A program made the translations under genes and the position numbers. A stretch of DNA of 59,282 nucleotides from JANQQZ01 sp039187315. GTDB lineage: Bacteria > Planctomycetota > Phycisphaerae > Phycisphaerales > UBA1924. The notes below the pieces were generated by a model. The model did no database searches. It was not told where the DNA came from and saw only the letters and a list, made by a program, of their open reading frames with translations. This document shows, piece by piece, positions 38,254 through 47,413 of the stretch. Each line of letters opens with the position of its first letter. Within the stretch, counting starts at the first letter, position 1. The DNA lies in assembly GCA_039187315.1 (NCBI GenBank), contig JBCCZQ010000009.1:1-59282 (forward strand), written 5' to 3'.

Positions 38254-39027
38254 CTAAACTACATGGATCATACCAAGTAGTATCGCTAGCGCGTTATATA
38301 CCCCGTGGATCACGATCGCCGCGATCAACCACCGAACGCCAAGTTCCAGTGAAGGCGGTACACCGGCTGTTACCGCTCGGCTCCACACGTTCGTCAGGCC
38401 GATCGATGCAACACCCGAGCACGCCGCGTGCAGCCCAAGGCAGGCTGTCCAACGCCACGCAATAAGCCATGGCTCCGGATCCGAGATGTAGATGCTCAGG
38501 TAGAGTACGTTCTCGATCGACGCAAAAACGACGCCAGACAGCACGCCGATAGCAATCAGCGAGCCACCGCTGGGTACGAGGTACGGCCGCTTCTCGACGA
38601 TGTAGCTCGAGACACTCACCTTCATGAGTTCCTCGATCGTCGGGCCAAATACTGCGAACGCAAGGAACGAGAAGAACGTCGCGCCGTATCCCAGCATCGA
38701 GGCGGCGAAGGCCCCGAGAACCGCCAGCGGGCCCGCAGCAATGATCGCCGCTGTCACGAATAAGCCTTGCTCGCCTGGGGTGACCCGCGACCGCATATCT
38801 TCGAGCCACGCTCGGTAGGTCAGCGCACCCGGCGGGGGATCGGAAGCATCGAACGCTCGGAAGGCGGGCTCATCGAAGACGCTCCTCGACGCCTCCTGAT
38901 CCGGAGTCTCGTCTTCCGTGCCGATAATTTTCCGTGCGGCCGCGCGCTCCGACGGATCGACACTCGGCGTGGCGTGCGCACGCATGTGAGGCTCTGAGTA
39001 GACGGACTCGTAGGATCGGCTACACAT
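38254..39027 (-). CDS. PrsW-family intramembrane protease-like protein
   Basis: A 257-aa membrane protein with about 100 soluble residues, then several helices. It shows the PrsW/M82 motifs in order: PTIEELMK (EExxK), FASIENVLY (E-N), LHAACSG and IHGVYNAL (HxxxN). PrsW cleaves membrane anti-sigma factors in Bacillus; its target here is unknown. The start MCSRS at 39027 overlaps the preceding stop as TGATG, so it is coupled to the YbjQ gene. A later ATG at 38985 is possible. Confidence 0.75.
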   Translation of the reverse strand: MCSRSYESVYSEPHMRAHATPSVDPSERAAARKIIGTEDETPDQEASRSVFDEPAFRAFDASDPPPGALTYRAWLEDMRSRVTPGEQGLFVTAAIIAAGPLAVLGAFAASMLGYGATFFSFLAFAVFGPTIEELMKVSVSSYIVEKRPYLVPSGGSLIAIGVLSGVVFASIENVLYLSIYISDPEPWLIAWRWTACLGLHAACSGVASIGLTNVWSRAVTAGVPPSLELGVRWLIAAIVIHGVYNALAILLGMIHVV

Positions 39028-39515
39028 CACGGTCGTCCCGCGGTTTCCTCGCGATACGCGGTGCCGGAAGCCAGCACGGCAACCATGGTCGCACCCCGGG
39101 CCGTCGCCGCGCTGCCGCCAACATCGGCCGTCTGGAGGCGGATATTGCATACCGAGGTGTACCCTTTCTCACGTGCCGACTCCATAAGCCGCACGAGCGC
39201 TTGACGCCGGGCACGCTCCATCAGGCTGCGGTAGATCTTGAGTTCACCCCCGACCAGCTTGACGATCTTCGCGATGAAGCTCTTGAAGTGATCCGTCGCG
39301 ATAACACACTCGCCTACAACAATCTCGCCGCGCTCCGCACCGCTGAAGTCGATCGCCCGGTCGATGGTTGACACGCGGATACCCGCGAGGGATGCCTCGC
39401 TTGCACCTAAGCGTTTGAGGTGGTTGTTCTCGGTCAACGTGCCAATGAAGAACGCGCCAATGATCAGCAGAATCGGCAGGCCACACTGCAGAAAAATCTC
39501 AAGGAACATACCCAT
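39027..39515 (-). CDS. Membrane-anchored YbjQ-family protein
   Basis: A 162-aa protein with an N-terminal membrane helix (LEIFLQCGLPILLIIGAFFIG) joined to a YbjQ/UPF0145 domain (LVGGELKIYRSLMERARRQALVRLMESAREKGYTSV). YbjQ domains form pentamers and have been called heavy-metal-binding, but their role is unclear. It is paired with the soluble YbjQ gene 13 bp upstream. Confidence 0.82.
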   Translation of the reverse strand: MGMFLEIFLQCGLPILLIIGAFFIGTLTENNHLKRLGASEASLAGIRVSTIDRAIDFSGAERGEIVVGECVIATDHFKSFIAKIVKLVGGELKIYRSLMERARRQALVRLMESAREKGYTSVCNIRLQTADVGGSAATARGATMVAVLASGTAYREETAGRP

Positions 39516-39528
39516 GCACGGATCCCCC

Positions 39529-39849
39529 CTATTCCGTCAGGAGCTTCACGGCCGTGCCGTAGGCATACATCTCGGCGGCACCGCTCGATACAGCGCTTGT
39601 GCTGAACCGTACGTTCACTATCGCGTCAGCCCCGAGCTCGTTCGCCTGCGCGATCATGCGTTCGACCGCCTGCCGCCGAGACTCCGTCAGCAGCTCGGTG
39701 TAGCCCTTGAGCTCACCGCCGACGAGGTTCTTCAACCCGGCTCCGATGTCGCGTCCCACGTTTTTGGCACGTACCGTGTTGCCCTGAACGATCCCAAGGA
39801 TCGAGCCGATCTGTCGGCCCGGAACAGTTTCTGTATTGACGATGAGCAT
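39529..39849 (-). CDS. YbjQ/UPF0145 family protein
   Basis: A 106-aa protein of typical YbjQ length and sequence: VNTETVPGRQIGSILGIVQGNTVRAKN, LVGGELKGYTELLTESRRQA, ELGADAIVNVRFSTS. It is first in a minus-strand unit with the membrane-anchored YbjQ and the PrsW-like gene, behind its own promoter and palindrome. Confidence 0.9.
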   Translation of the reverse strand: MLIVNTETVPGRQIGSILGIVQGNTVRAKNVGRDIGAGLKNLVGGELKGYTELLTESRRQAVERMIAQANELGADAIVNVRFSTSAVSSGAAEMYAYGTAVKLLTE

Positions 39850-39869
39850 CGAAAGCGGCCTCCGGATTC

Positions 39870-39896
39870 ACGTTAGAACTACGTGAGTTCTAGCGT
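39870..39896. promoter_or_regulatory. Palindromic operator overlapping the ybjQ promoter
   Basis: Imperfect 11-bp inverted repeat: acgTtagaact (39870-39880), 5-bp spacer, agttctaGcgt (39886-39896), 10 of 11 positions paired, the inner seven perfect. It covers the -10 box and probable start site of the ybjQ unit, which suits a repressor. Confidence 0.55.
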
Positions 39897-39919
39897 AACC
39901 GAAGGCACTGCTGTGTCAA
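39892..39919 (-). promoter_or_regulatory. Sigma70-type promoter of the ybjQ-prsW unit
   Basis: On the minus strand a perfect TTGACA lies at 39919-39914, followed after 16 bp by TACGCT at 39897-39892. The -35 box overlaps the stop codon of the preceding gene, so this unit can be expressed apart from trpG. Confidence 0.5.
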
Positions 39920-40365
39920 TCTCGACGATCTTCCTCAAACGTCGCCCCGCGCATCACGTCGAAGCTCACGAACTGCCCCGGCTCGAAGTCCTCGGCCGAT
40001 TGCCGCGGGTCCGTCGGCGTGCAGTGGATCGGCATGCCGGCATGCACGACCACCGCGCCCTCGTGCACCGCGATGACGGTGCCCTGCACCCGCCGCGGCC
40101 GGCCGTAGACCGGCTCGACGTACCGCCCGCCCGTGGTGACGACGTCGATCCGCTTCGCCTCGGCCCGGATGGTCCCCACGATCCGCTTGCCGACCTCGGC
40201 CCGGATCTCGCCGACCGGCTCCAGGTGCGTCCGGTAGCTCGTGTTCGGGAAGCTGAGCACGACAAACGCGGGCTTGGTGGCGGTCGGCTCCGACACCTCT
40301 TCAAGAATGCCGCGGGCGAGCTTCGGATCGATAGCGGATGTCGGTGCGGGCTTCAGCATGTTCAA
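39916..40365 (-). CDS. Conserved-looking small protein, unknown function
   Basis: A 149-aa soluble protein, beta-rich (VVLSFPNTSYRTHLEPVG, RVQGTVIAVHEGAVVVHAGMPI). This suggests an OB- or SH3-like barrel. I recognise no family. It starts 2 bp after trpG and should be co-translated with it; an in-frame ATG two codons later is an alternative start. Confidence 0.6.
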   Translation of the reverse strand: MNMLKPAPTSAIDPKLARGILEEVSEPTATKPAFVVLSFPNTSYRTHLEPVGEIRAEVGKRIVGTIRAEAKRIDVVTTGGRYVEPVYGRPRRVQGTVIAVHEGAVVVHAGMPIHCTPTDPRQSAEDFEPGQFVSFDVMRGATFEEDRRD

Positions 40366-40367
40366 GG

Positions 40368-41078
40368 CTAGTCCGAACGGGCGGACCGGGCTGCGACCGC
40401 GCGACCCCGAGCACCCATCGCAAGAAAGTTGGCCAGCAGACCCGGCCCTTCGGGCGTCATGAAGCTCTCCGGGTGGAACTGCACGCCCTCGAGCGGCTGC
40501 AACCCGACCGACGGGCCCTGGTCGGCCCAGACCCGCCTCAGGCCCATGACCACGCGGCGGACGCTCCCGTCGGCCAGGCGTTCATCTGTCCAGGCCGAGA
40601 GCTCCCAGCGGTGGCCCTCGGCGTCAGGTCCTGCCGGCACGGTGTCGGCGTCGACCACGAGCGAGTGATACCGCATCGCCTGCATCGGGCTCGGAAGTCC
40701 CACAAACAGCCCCCGCCCGTCGTGCGCGACCTCGCTCGTCTTGCCGTGCATGGGCAGGTCGTGCCGGACGACGGCCATCCCCCCGACCTCGCCCAGGCAC
40801 TGGTGACCGAGGCAGACGCCCAGCACCGGCACCTCGCCCGCGAACGCGTCGATCATCGCCGAGCTGACCCCGGCTTCGGTCGGCGTGCAGGGGCCCGGCG
40901 AGACGATCAGGTGGCTCGGCCCGCGCCCGCCATCGAGCGACCGGGCCTCGTCCGGTGTGATCCGATCGTTGCGGACCACCAGCAGATCGCGCCCCGGTTC
41001 CAGCGTCGGGTCGAGCTCGCCCAGCCGCTGCACCAGGTTCCAGGTGAAGCTGTCGTAGTTGTCGATCAGCAGGATCAC
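40368..41078 (-). CDS. trpG: Anthranilate/aminodeoxychorismate synthase glutamine amidotransferase
   Basis: A 236-aa class I glutamine amidotransferase that supplies ammonia to TrpE or PabB. The triad is visible: Cys89 in GVCLGHQCLGE, His202 and Glu204 in QFHPES. The start LLIDNYDSFTWNLVQ is typical of TrpG/PabA. No trpE or pabB gene is adjacent, so which pathway it serves cannot be decided. It lies in a minus-strand run of closely spaced genes. Confidence 0.93.
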   Translation of the reverse strand: MILLIDNYDSFTWNLVQRLGELDPTLEPGRDLLVVRNDRITPDEARSLDGGRGPSHLIVSPGPCTPTEAGVSSAMIDAFAGEVPVLGVCLGHQCLGEVGGMAVVRHDLPMHGKTSEVAHDGRGLFVGLPSPMQAMRYHSLVVDADTVPAGPDAEGHRWELSAWTDERLADGSVRRVVMGLRRVWADQGPSVGLQPLEGVQFHPESFMTPEGPGLLANFLAMGARGRAVAARSARSD

Positions 41079-41096
41079 CCGTGATCGTAGCTTCGG

Positions 41097-41936
41097 CTAC
41101 TCCGCCGCTTCCGCCGCCGCAGCCTCGCGCCGGCGGCGCTCGACGGGATGCCAGTCCGCGACGAGTGTCGATGGCACCGTTGCCCGACGAGGCTGCAGCT
41201 GCGTCGCGGTCGCCGCGTGCGCCACGCTGGGCTGCACTGCATAGGGCGGCTCGATGCCGGCGTCGATTGCCTCGCCCGCATCCCACGTCAGCACGAGCTC
41301 TCGCATCCCGGGCTCCAGCCATCGGGTCTCGGTCAGCGTGCGTCCCTTCCACGGCACCTCGCCAGTCGCGCCGAGGAACACGGTCGCGTGCGCCTCAAAA
41401 CGCTTGCTGACATCCACGATCATCCTGACGCGCACAGTCGTATCCACGACCACGCCCTGAGCATGCACTAGCCGCCCGACCTGCTCACCGAACTCGTCCG
41501 CAAAGAACGACGGCGTCACCCACTCCGCCGTAGGCACACCTGTACCAGCCTTGCCGATCGCGGTGAGCTCAATGTCCCAGGGCCCGTCGACCATCGCGGT
41601 GCGGATTGCCTCACCCGAGAACCGGTAAACGGCGCGGCCGGTCCCCTCGGCGCCGACCTCCACCGGCAACACGTAGACCGCGCTGCGGAAGTACGAGTCT
41701 TGCCCGGTGATCGGGCTGCCGGCATCCGATCGCAGCATGCCCCGGACCATGATCGTCGAGCCCGGCACGCCGGTGACCTCCAAGCGCACGTCGAGCCCGA
41801 CTGCGTCTTCACCGACTCGCGTCGACGAAGGCTCGGCACCAAGAACTCGAATCTCCGGTTCAGTGAGCCGCACGGCGGCAGGCGGGAGCGCATCCGCGAT
41901 CAAAGCGGCAACGACCGTCAGCATCAGCGCGTTCAT
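41097..41936 (-). CDS. Exported beta-rich protein, unknown function
   Basis: A 279-aa protein with a signal-like N-terminus (ALMLTVVAALIADALPPA), then a beta-rich body with an Ig-like feel (GLDVRLEVTGVPGSTIMVRG, WDIELTAIGKAG) and an Arg/Ala/Glu-rich end. No family recognised. It lies 18 bp upstream of trpG. A TACGCT six bases before its ATG hints at a leaderless transcript. Confidence 0.6.
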   Translation of the reverse strand: MNALMLTVVAALIADALPPAAVRLTEPEIRVLGAEPSSTRVGEDAVGLDVRLEVTGVPGSTIMVRGMLRSDAGSPITGQDSYFRSAVYVLPVEVGAEGTGRAVYRFSGEAIRTAMVDGPWDIELTAIGKAGTGVPTAEWVTPSFFADEFGEQVGRLVHAQGVVVDTTVRVRMIVDVSKRFEAHATVFLGATGEVPWKGRTLTETRWLEPGMRELVLTWDAGEAIDAGIEPPYAVQPSVAHAATATQLQPRRATVPSTLVADWHPVERRRREAAAAEAAE

Positions 41937-41942
41937 CGCCCC

Positions 41943-41948
41943 AGCGTA
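41943..41948 (-). promoter_or_regulatory. Possible -10 element for a leaderless start
   Basis: TACGCT on the minus strand ends six bases before the ATG at 41936. It has the same geometry as the sites at 30337 and 35256. No clear -35 box. Confidence 0.3.
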
Positions 41949-41993
41949 CCACAGCGGGCTGAACGCCGAACATCCCGTCCTGCTGACGGGCCA

Positions 41994-42854
41994 TTACGCC
42001 GCGTCGAGATCGTCCGCAGGCCGCTCTTCGCCGTCAATATCAAGCACGGGATCGATGCCGAAGTCGGCCAAGACCGTCCCGGCGATGCCGTCGCGTGTGA
42101 CCAGGAACAGCTGGTCGGTGATCGGGTACGGCAAGCGGTTGAAGTCTTGGACGACCCGCCGGTGCAGCCGCCGAAGGAACGGCGTGGGCCCAGCAGACAA
42201 CGCAACGAACATGTCCCGCGCCGGCACCGCGACGAGGAAATCCGGCCCGAGCCGCGAGGCGAGCATCGGACGCAGGTCGGTCATCAGCAGTCGCGCGGCG
42301 TCGTAGCCGTCCTGCTCGCTGATGATCGCCGCCTGCCCGCCCTCCTTGCTCTCGACGAACTGCATGTCCAGCTCGGGCGTGTAGGCGTCGACGTTGTCAC
42401 GCGCCAGCGCATCGAGCTCGTCGAGCGTCACGCCCCAACGGATCATCTGCTCGGTCGTGATACTCACCGTCATGCTCGGCTGGTCCAGCACAAAAACGAT
42501 CACCGTGTCGTTCACGAACGGCACGTGCGCGACGAGCTCTTCAGACAGGTGCTCGAAAATCGAGCACGGCTGGATCCGCGGCATGATCCGGTGCTTGGCC
42601 AGCTCGAACGGGATATCCGCCCCATCGATCGGTTCACCCGAAAACAGCTGCTCGAGGTAGTGCTCGACGATCTCCAGCCCGCGGACTGGGTCGTGCGACA
42701 CCATCCGGTACAGGTTCTCGAGATCGAGCCGTCGCCCGTCCACGAGCAGTTCGCTCGGACCGATCAGACGGACGGCATAGTCCGGCTGGATCCGCTGGAG
42801 CATGCTCGCGACCTGTTCGGCGAACGCTTCGGGTTCCTTGGGCATGTGTGCCAT
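41994..42854 (-). CDS. DUF1444-like protein
   Basis: A 286-aa soluble protein that resembles the DUF1444 family: an N-terminal MPKEPEAFAEQVASMLQRIQPDY, a central VNDTVIVFVLDQPSMTVSIT strand region and SAGPTPFLRRLHRRVVQDF. The biochemical role of the family is unknown. I chose the ATG at 42854 because GGAGGA lies seven bases before it; the frame stays open to 43106 but the extra residues look non-coding. Confidence 0.65.
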   Translation of the reverse strand: MAHMPKEPEAFAEQVASMLQRIQPDYAVRLIGPSELLVDGRRLDLENLYRMVSHDPVRGLEIVEHYLEQLFSGEPIDGADIPFELAKHRIMPRIQPCSIFEHLSEELVAHVPFVNDTVIVFVLDQPSMTVSITTEQMIRWGVTLDELDALARDNVDAYTPELDMQFVESKEGGQAAIISEQDGYDAARLLMTDLRPMLASRLGPDFLVAVPARDMFVALSAGPTPFLRRLHRRVVQDFNRLPYPITDQLFLVTRDGIAGTVLADFGIDPVLDIDGEERPADDLDAA

Positions 42855-43178
42855 CACCCCGTCCTCCGCTGCCGATCCGAACTCGCCCATGCGGCCCGCA
42901 ACTGACAGCCCCTGCCTCCAGCCCCGTATCAGCGATTCCCAGCGGTCCCTTGAGCCAGCGGAGTGATCCGGCCACCACCGGAACAGGGGTTGCTGCCAGA
43001 TGATCAGTGACGACCACCTGACCGGCGAGCATTCCTGCGAACAGAGGCCGGCCCGCGGACATCGGAAATTGGTTCTGGGGCCCGCTGACGCCCGATCACA
43101 CAACATGCGACTACACTGGTCGTTCGCGAGACGGCAACCGGACCGGGACGGGACCGGCCGTGGAACGCCGAGACGGAG
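42855..43178. other. Divergent promoter region, no gene seen
   Basis: 324 bp between the DUF1444-like gene and acpP. The sequence gcgactacact at 43107-43117 repeats exactly at 52020-52030 before tRNA-Glu and could hold a TACACT -10 box for acpP. No coding frame looks real here. Confidence 0.4.
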
Positions 43179-43436
43179 ATGCCAAGCGTGACCGAGCAGG
43201 ACATTGAAGCGAAGGTGATCGACATCGTGGCCGAGCAGCTCGGCGCCGACAAGAGCAAGATCAGCCGCGACACGAGCTTCGTCGACGACCTCAACGCCGA
43301 TAGCCTCGACACCGTCGAGCTGGTCATGGAGTTCGAGGACGCGTTCGAGACCTCGATCCCGGACGATCAGGCCGAGAAAATCGGGACGGTCGGTCAGGCG
43401 ATCGACTTTATCAAGTCCGCCCAGGGCGTCGACTGA
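43179..43436 (+). CDS. acpP: Acyl carrier protein
   Basis: An 85-aa acyl carrier protein. The 4'-phosphopantetheine is carried on Ser42 in DDLNADSLDTVELVMEFE. It is acidic and helical, with normal length. It holds growing acyl chains for fatty acid synthesis and is followed by fabF, its condensing enzyme, 155 bp downstream. Confidence 0.98.
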   Translation: MPSVTEQDIEAKVIDIVAEQLGADKSKISRDTSFVDDLNADSLDTVELVMEFEDAFETSIPDDQAEKIGTVGQAIDFIKSAQGVD

Positions 43437-43591
43437 GCAGCCCCTGGGCCGCCGGCTCCGGGCTCGGCCACCGTTCGTCTTCCAGGGGGCGTCCTCGGCG
43501 ACCTGAACCCGCGGCGAGCGGTGCGGCCTGCCTCACGCAGCCCGGCGTCTGTGTGGATCCCTGTCGCCTAAGGCGAACGCGAGGCTGACAC

Positions 43592-44890
43592 ATGACAAGC
43601 CAACGACGAGTCGTGATCACCGGGATCGGAGCGGTCACCCCGATCGGCCAGACCGCCGCAGAGACCTGGCAGTCCATGCGCGAGGGCCGGAGCGGTATCG
43701 GCCAGCTCGACACCCCCGAGTTCGCCGCGTACGAGGGCTGGACCACCACCATCGGTGGCATGGTCCGGGACTGGGACCCGACCGGCCGAATCGAACGACG
43801 CGAAGCCAAACGCCTCGACCGCTGCACACAGCTCGGCCTGTGCGCCGCCGACGAGGCCATCGAACACGCAGGGCTGGATCTCGACCGCGAAGACCCGACT
43901 CGGTGCGGCGTGGTCGTCGGCTCGGGCATCGGCGGCATCTACACGATCGAACAGAATGTCGATGTCCTCAACACCAAGGGCCCGGACCGCATCAGCCCGT
44001 TCACCGTCCCGAGGCTCATGGTCAACGCGGTCGCCGGCAACATCTCGATCCGCCACAACCTCCAGGGGCCAGCCTCCGCACACGCCACGGCCTGCGCCAG
44101 CTCGGGCCACGCCATCGCCGACGCGATGAACATGATCCGCCGCGGCGATGTGGATGTAATGATCACAGGCGGCGCCGAAGCGGCCTGCACGCCTCTGTGC
44201 GTCGGCTCGTTCATGACGATGCGGGCCCTGAGCACACGCAACGACGAGCCCGAGCGGGCCAGCCGCCCCTTCGACGCCGACCGTGACGGCTTCGTGCTCT
44301 CCGAGGGTGCATCGATCATGGTCATCGAATCGCTCGAGCACGCACAGGCACGGAACGCAACGATCTTGGCCGAGATCGTCGGAGCCGGCAACTCCTGTGA
44401 CGCCGGTCACATCACCGCCCCAGACCCGGGCGGCCGGGGGGCGAGTCGATCCATGGGCTGGGCGCTGCGCGACGCACGGCTCAACCCGGACGACATCGGC
44501 TATGTCAATGCGCACGGCACCTCGACACCCCTGGGCGACGCCGCTGAAGTCGCTGCGGCGCTCGAGGTCTTCGGCGACCACGCCCGGGTCTCCGCGGGCG
44601 GTACGCTCATGATGAGCTCGACGAAGTCGATGCACGGACACACGCTCGGCGCGTCGGGCGCGGTCGAGATGATCGCCTGCATCCACGCGGTCCGCGACGC
44701 CGTGATCGCCCCCACCATCAACCTCGAAACGCCCGGCACGCGTGCGGACGGCAGCGACACGGTCGAACCGATCGACGTCCACCTCGTGCCCAACGAGGCC
44801 CACGAGCGGCCGGTCGGCTACGCCATGAACAACACTTTCGGCTTCGGCGGGCACAACGTCACGCTCCTGATCGCCCGATTCACGGGCTGA
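43592..44890 (+). CDS. fabF: 3-oxoacyl-ACP synthase II (FabF)
   Basis: KAS II condenses malonyl-ACP with acyl-ACP to lengthen fatty acids. It is 432 aa. Catalytic residues: Cys168 in HATACASSGHA, His308 in NAHGTSTPLGD, Lys345 and His348 in STKSMHGHTLG. The N-terminus VVITGIGAVTPIG is typical. Confidence 0.97.
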   Translation: MTSQRRVVITGIGAVTPIGQTAAETWQSMREGRSGIGQLDTPEFAAYEGWTTTIGGMVRDWDPTGRIERREAKRLDRCTQLGLCAADEAIEHAGLDLDREDPTRCGVVVGSGIGGIYTIEQNVDVLNTKGPDRISPFTVPRLMVNAVAGNISIRHNLQGPASAHATACASSGHAIADAMNMIRRGDVDVMITGGAEAACTPLCVGSFMTMRALSTRNDEPERASRPFDADRDGFVLSEGASIMVIESLEHAQARNATILAEIVGAGNSCDAGHITAPDPGGRGASRSMGWALRDARLNPDDIGYVNAHGTSTPLGDAAEVAAALEVFGDHARVSAGGTLMMSSTKSMHGHTLGASGAVEMIACIHAVRDAVIAPTINLETPGTRADGSDTVEPIDVHLVPNEAHERPVGYAMNNTFGFGGHNVTLLIARFTG

Positions 44891-44939
44891 GCCCACCAAT
44901 CATCAAGGCCGGGCGCGGACCCAGGCCGATGACATATCC

Positions 44940-45287
44940 ATGGCTGGACGGACCTACCAATCGATCCTCATGCTCGAGGTTCCGATCATCGTGCGGCTCG
45001 GTGAGCGGCCGATGAAGCTCTCGGAGACCACGGCCCTGACCCCGGGCTCGATCATCGAGCTCTCGATCCAGGCCGACGAGGAGCTCGACCTCCTCGTGAA
45101 CAACGTGCCGATCGGGCGGGGGTCGGCGGTGAAGGTCGGCGAAAACTTCGGGCTGAACATCGCGTTCATCGGCGATCTGGCCACCAGGATCGGGGCCCTG
45201 GGCGGGCAGGTCCCCCCCGGCGATGCCGCGGAAAGCGATCCTGACGCCGACGCAGCGGCGCTGGCCGAGCAATTCCTGAACGGCTGA
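44940..45287 (+). CDS. Orphan FliN-like SpoA-domain protein
   Basis: A 115-aa protein with the SpoA/FliN core: ILMLEVPIIVRLGERPMKLSE, LTPGSIIEL, ELDLLVNNVPIGRGSAVKVGENFGL. FliN forms the flagellar switch base that binds CheY-P; related proteins sort cargo in type III secretion. Length fits FliN with a short acidic tail. No flagellar gene is adjacent; its neighbours are fabF and a glucoamylase. Confidence 0.85.
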   Translation: MAGRTYQSILMLEVPIIVRLGERPMKLSETTALTPGSIIELSIQADEELDLLVNNVPIGRGSAVKVGENFGLNIAFIGDLATRIGALGGQVPPGDAAESDPDADAAALAEQFLNG

Positions 45288-45397
45288 TCCGATCGGATCC
45301 ATCCCGGGCCACGGATGGCCGATAGCCTTTCTGCGGGCGGATCGTCGCCCCGCAGCACCAAACCCATGCGCCCGCGTACCAGACCGGAGAACGCCCG

Positions 45398-47413
45398 ATG
45401 CCCCGCGACATCCCTGTCGGCAACGGCAACCTGCTGATCACCTTCGACAGCGACTACCGCGTCCGTGACATCTACTTCCCATGCGTCGGACAGCCGAACC
45501 ACACGCAGGGCCACATCCAGCGCTTCGGCGTCTGGGCCGACGGGTCGTTCGCATGGATCGAAGACAAGGGATGGAAGCGTGAGCTGCGCTACCGCCCCGA
45601 CACGTTGGTCACCGAGGTGCGTCTGACGCACCAGAAGCTCGGGCTCGAGATCGTCTGCAACGACGCCGTCGACCATACCGACCCTATCTACTTCCGCAAA
45701 TCCGTCGTCCGCGATCTCAAGGGCGCCGACCGTGACGTGCGGCTGTTCTTCCACTACGACCTGTCGATCGGCGGCAACCCGGTCGGCGACACCGCGAACT
45801 ACGACCCGACCAGCTCAGGCGTGGTCTTCTACAAGGACGGCTTCTACTTCCTCGTCAATGCCTGTGACCAGCACAAGTGCGGCATCGACCACTGGGCCAT
45901 CGGTTCCAAGCGTGTCGGCGGCGCCGAGGGAACCTGGCGCGACGCCGAGGACGGCCACCTCGGACGCAACACCATCGCCCAGGGCTCTGTCGACGCCACG
46001 ATCGGGTACAACCTGCACGTGCCCGCCAACGGCGAGGCCTACGTCACCAACTGGTTCGCCTGCGGCCGCTCTTACGATGATGTCAAACGCCTCAACAGGC
46101 ACATCTGGGACACAGGGCCCGAACGCATGATCTCCCGGACCGAGGCCTACTGGCAGCTCTGGGCCCGCAAGGAGACGATCGACACCGCGGCTCTGCCAGA
46201 ACCTGTGGCGGACCTGTACTACCGCAGTGCGCTGCTCATGCGCACCCAGATCGACAACGGCGGCGCGATCATCGCCGCCAACGACTCGGATATCGCGCAG
46301 TTCGGCGGAGACCACTACAGCTACTGCTGGCCCCGAGACGGCGCACTGTGCGCCTACGCCCTAATACTGACAGGTCAGAGCGAGCTCAGCCGCAGCTTCT
46401 TCCGGTTCTGCGAGCGGGTGATCAGCGACGAGGGCTATTTCCTGCACAAGTACAACCCGTCCGGCACGCTGGCGTCGAGCTGGCACCCGTGGACACTCGA
46501 CGGGCGGAAGATCCTGCCGATCCAGCAGGACGAAACCGCTCTGACGCTCTGGGCCCTCCGCCGGCACTTCGAGACCTATCGCGACGTTGAGTTTGTCAAG
46601 AGCCTCTACGAACGGCTGATCGTCCGCCCCGCGGACTGGATGATCGCGTACCGCGACGCCAACGGCCTGCCGCAGCAGTCCTGGGACCTCTGGGAAGAAC
46701 GCCGCGGCATCCACACCTTCACGGTTGCCTCGACCATCGGGGCGCTCAAGGCGGCCAGCGCGTTTGCGCGCGATTTCGGCGAGCCCGACCGCTCCGCCGT
46801 CTACGCCGACGCCGCAGAACGCATGACCGCGGCCCTCATCCGGCACTTCTGGCATGAATCCGAGGGCCGGTTCGCCCGCAGGGCCGTGCCCGAGGAAGAC
46901 GGCACCTACCGCCTCGATATGACAGCCGACGCCGCGAACTTCGCACTCTTCGCCATCGCCGGCATGGACCCGGATGATCCCAAAGTCTCCAGCGAGATGG
47001 AGCGGACCCGCGAATTGCTCAGCGTCCGCACAGAGATCGGCGGCGTCGCCCGCTATCAGCGTGACTACTACCACCAGATCGAGACCGAGAAGACCTCCAT
47101 CGTCCCCGGCAACCCCTGGGTCATCTGCACCCTCTGGCACGCGCAGCACATCATCGCCAAGGCCAAGGCACCCGCCGAGCTCAAGGAAGCGATGGACCTC
47201 ATCAGCTGGTGCTGCTACCGCACGCTGCCCTCGGGCGTGCTCGCCGAGCAGTTCCACCCGTACACCGGCGAGCCGATCTCGGTCAGCCCGCTGACATGGA
47301 GCCACGCGACGGTCCTGATCGCCGTCAGCGAGTACCTCAACAAGCTCGCAGAGTTCGAGGGCAAGGACCACGCTACGCCCAAGCCAGATTTCGCGGGCGT
47401 CAGGGGCGGCTAA
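45398..47413 (+). CDS. GH15 glucoamylase-like glycoside hydrolase
   Basis: A 671-aa family 15 enzyme expected to release glucose from alpha-glucans such as glycogen or trehalose-like substrates. It has an N-terminal beta-sandwich (PVGNGNLLITFDSDYRVRDIYFP) and an (alpha/alpha)6 barrel. The probable general acid is in SWDLWEERRG and the base in SGVLAEQ. There is no signal peptide, so it is likely cytoplasmic. Its TAA overlaps the purM stop on the other strand. Confidence 0.92.
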   Translation: MPRDIPVGNGNLLITFDSDYRVRDIYFPCVGQPNHTQGHIQRFGVWADGSFAWIEDKGWKRELRYRPDTLVTEVRLTHQKLGLEIVCNDAVDHTDPIYFRKSVVRDLKGADRDVRLFFHYDLSIGGNPVGDTANYDPTSSGVVFYKDGFYFLVNACDQHKCGIDHWAIGSKRVGGAEGTWRDAEDGHLGRNTIAQGSVDATIGYNLHVPANGEAYVTNWFACGRSYDDVKRLNRHIWDTGPERMISRTEAYWQLWARKETIDTAALPEPVADLYYRSALLMRTQIDNGGAIIAANDSDIAQFGGDHYSYCWPRDGALCAYALILTGQSELSRSFFRFCERVISDEGYFLHKYNPSGTLASSWHPWTLDGRKILPIQQDETALTLWALRRHFETYRDVEFVKSLYERLIVRPADWMIAYRDANGLPQQSWDLWEERRGIHTFTVASTIGALKAASAFARDFGEPDRSAVYADAAERMTAALIRHFWHESEGRFARRAVPEEDGTYRLDMTADAANFALFAIAGMDPDDPKVSSEMERTRELLSVRTEIGGVARYQRDYYHQIETEKTSIVPGNPWVICTLWHAQHIIAKAKAPAELKEAMDLISWCCYRTLPSGVLAEQFHPYTGEPISVSPLTWSHATVLIAVSEYLNKLAEFEGKDHATPKPDFAGVRGG

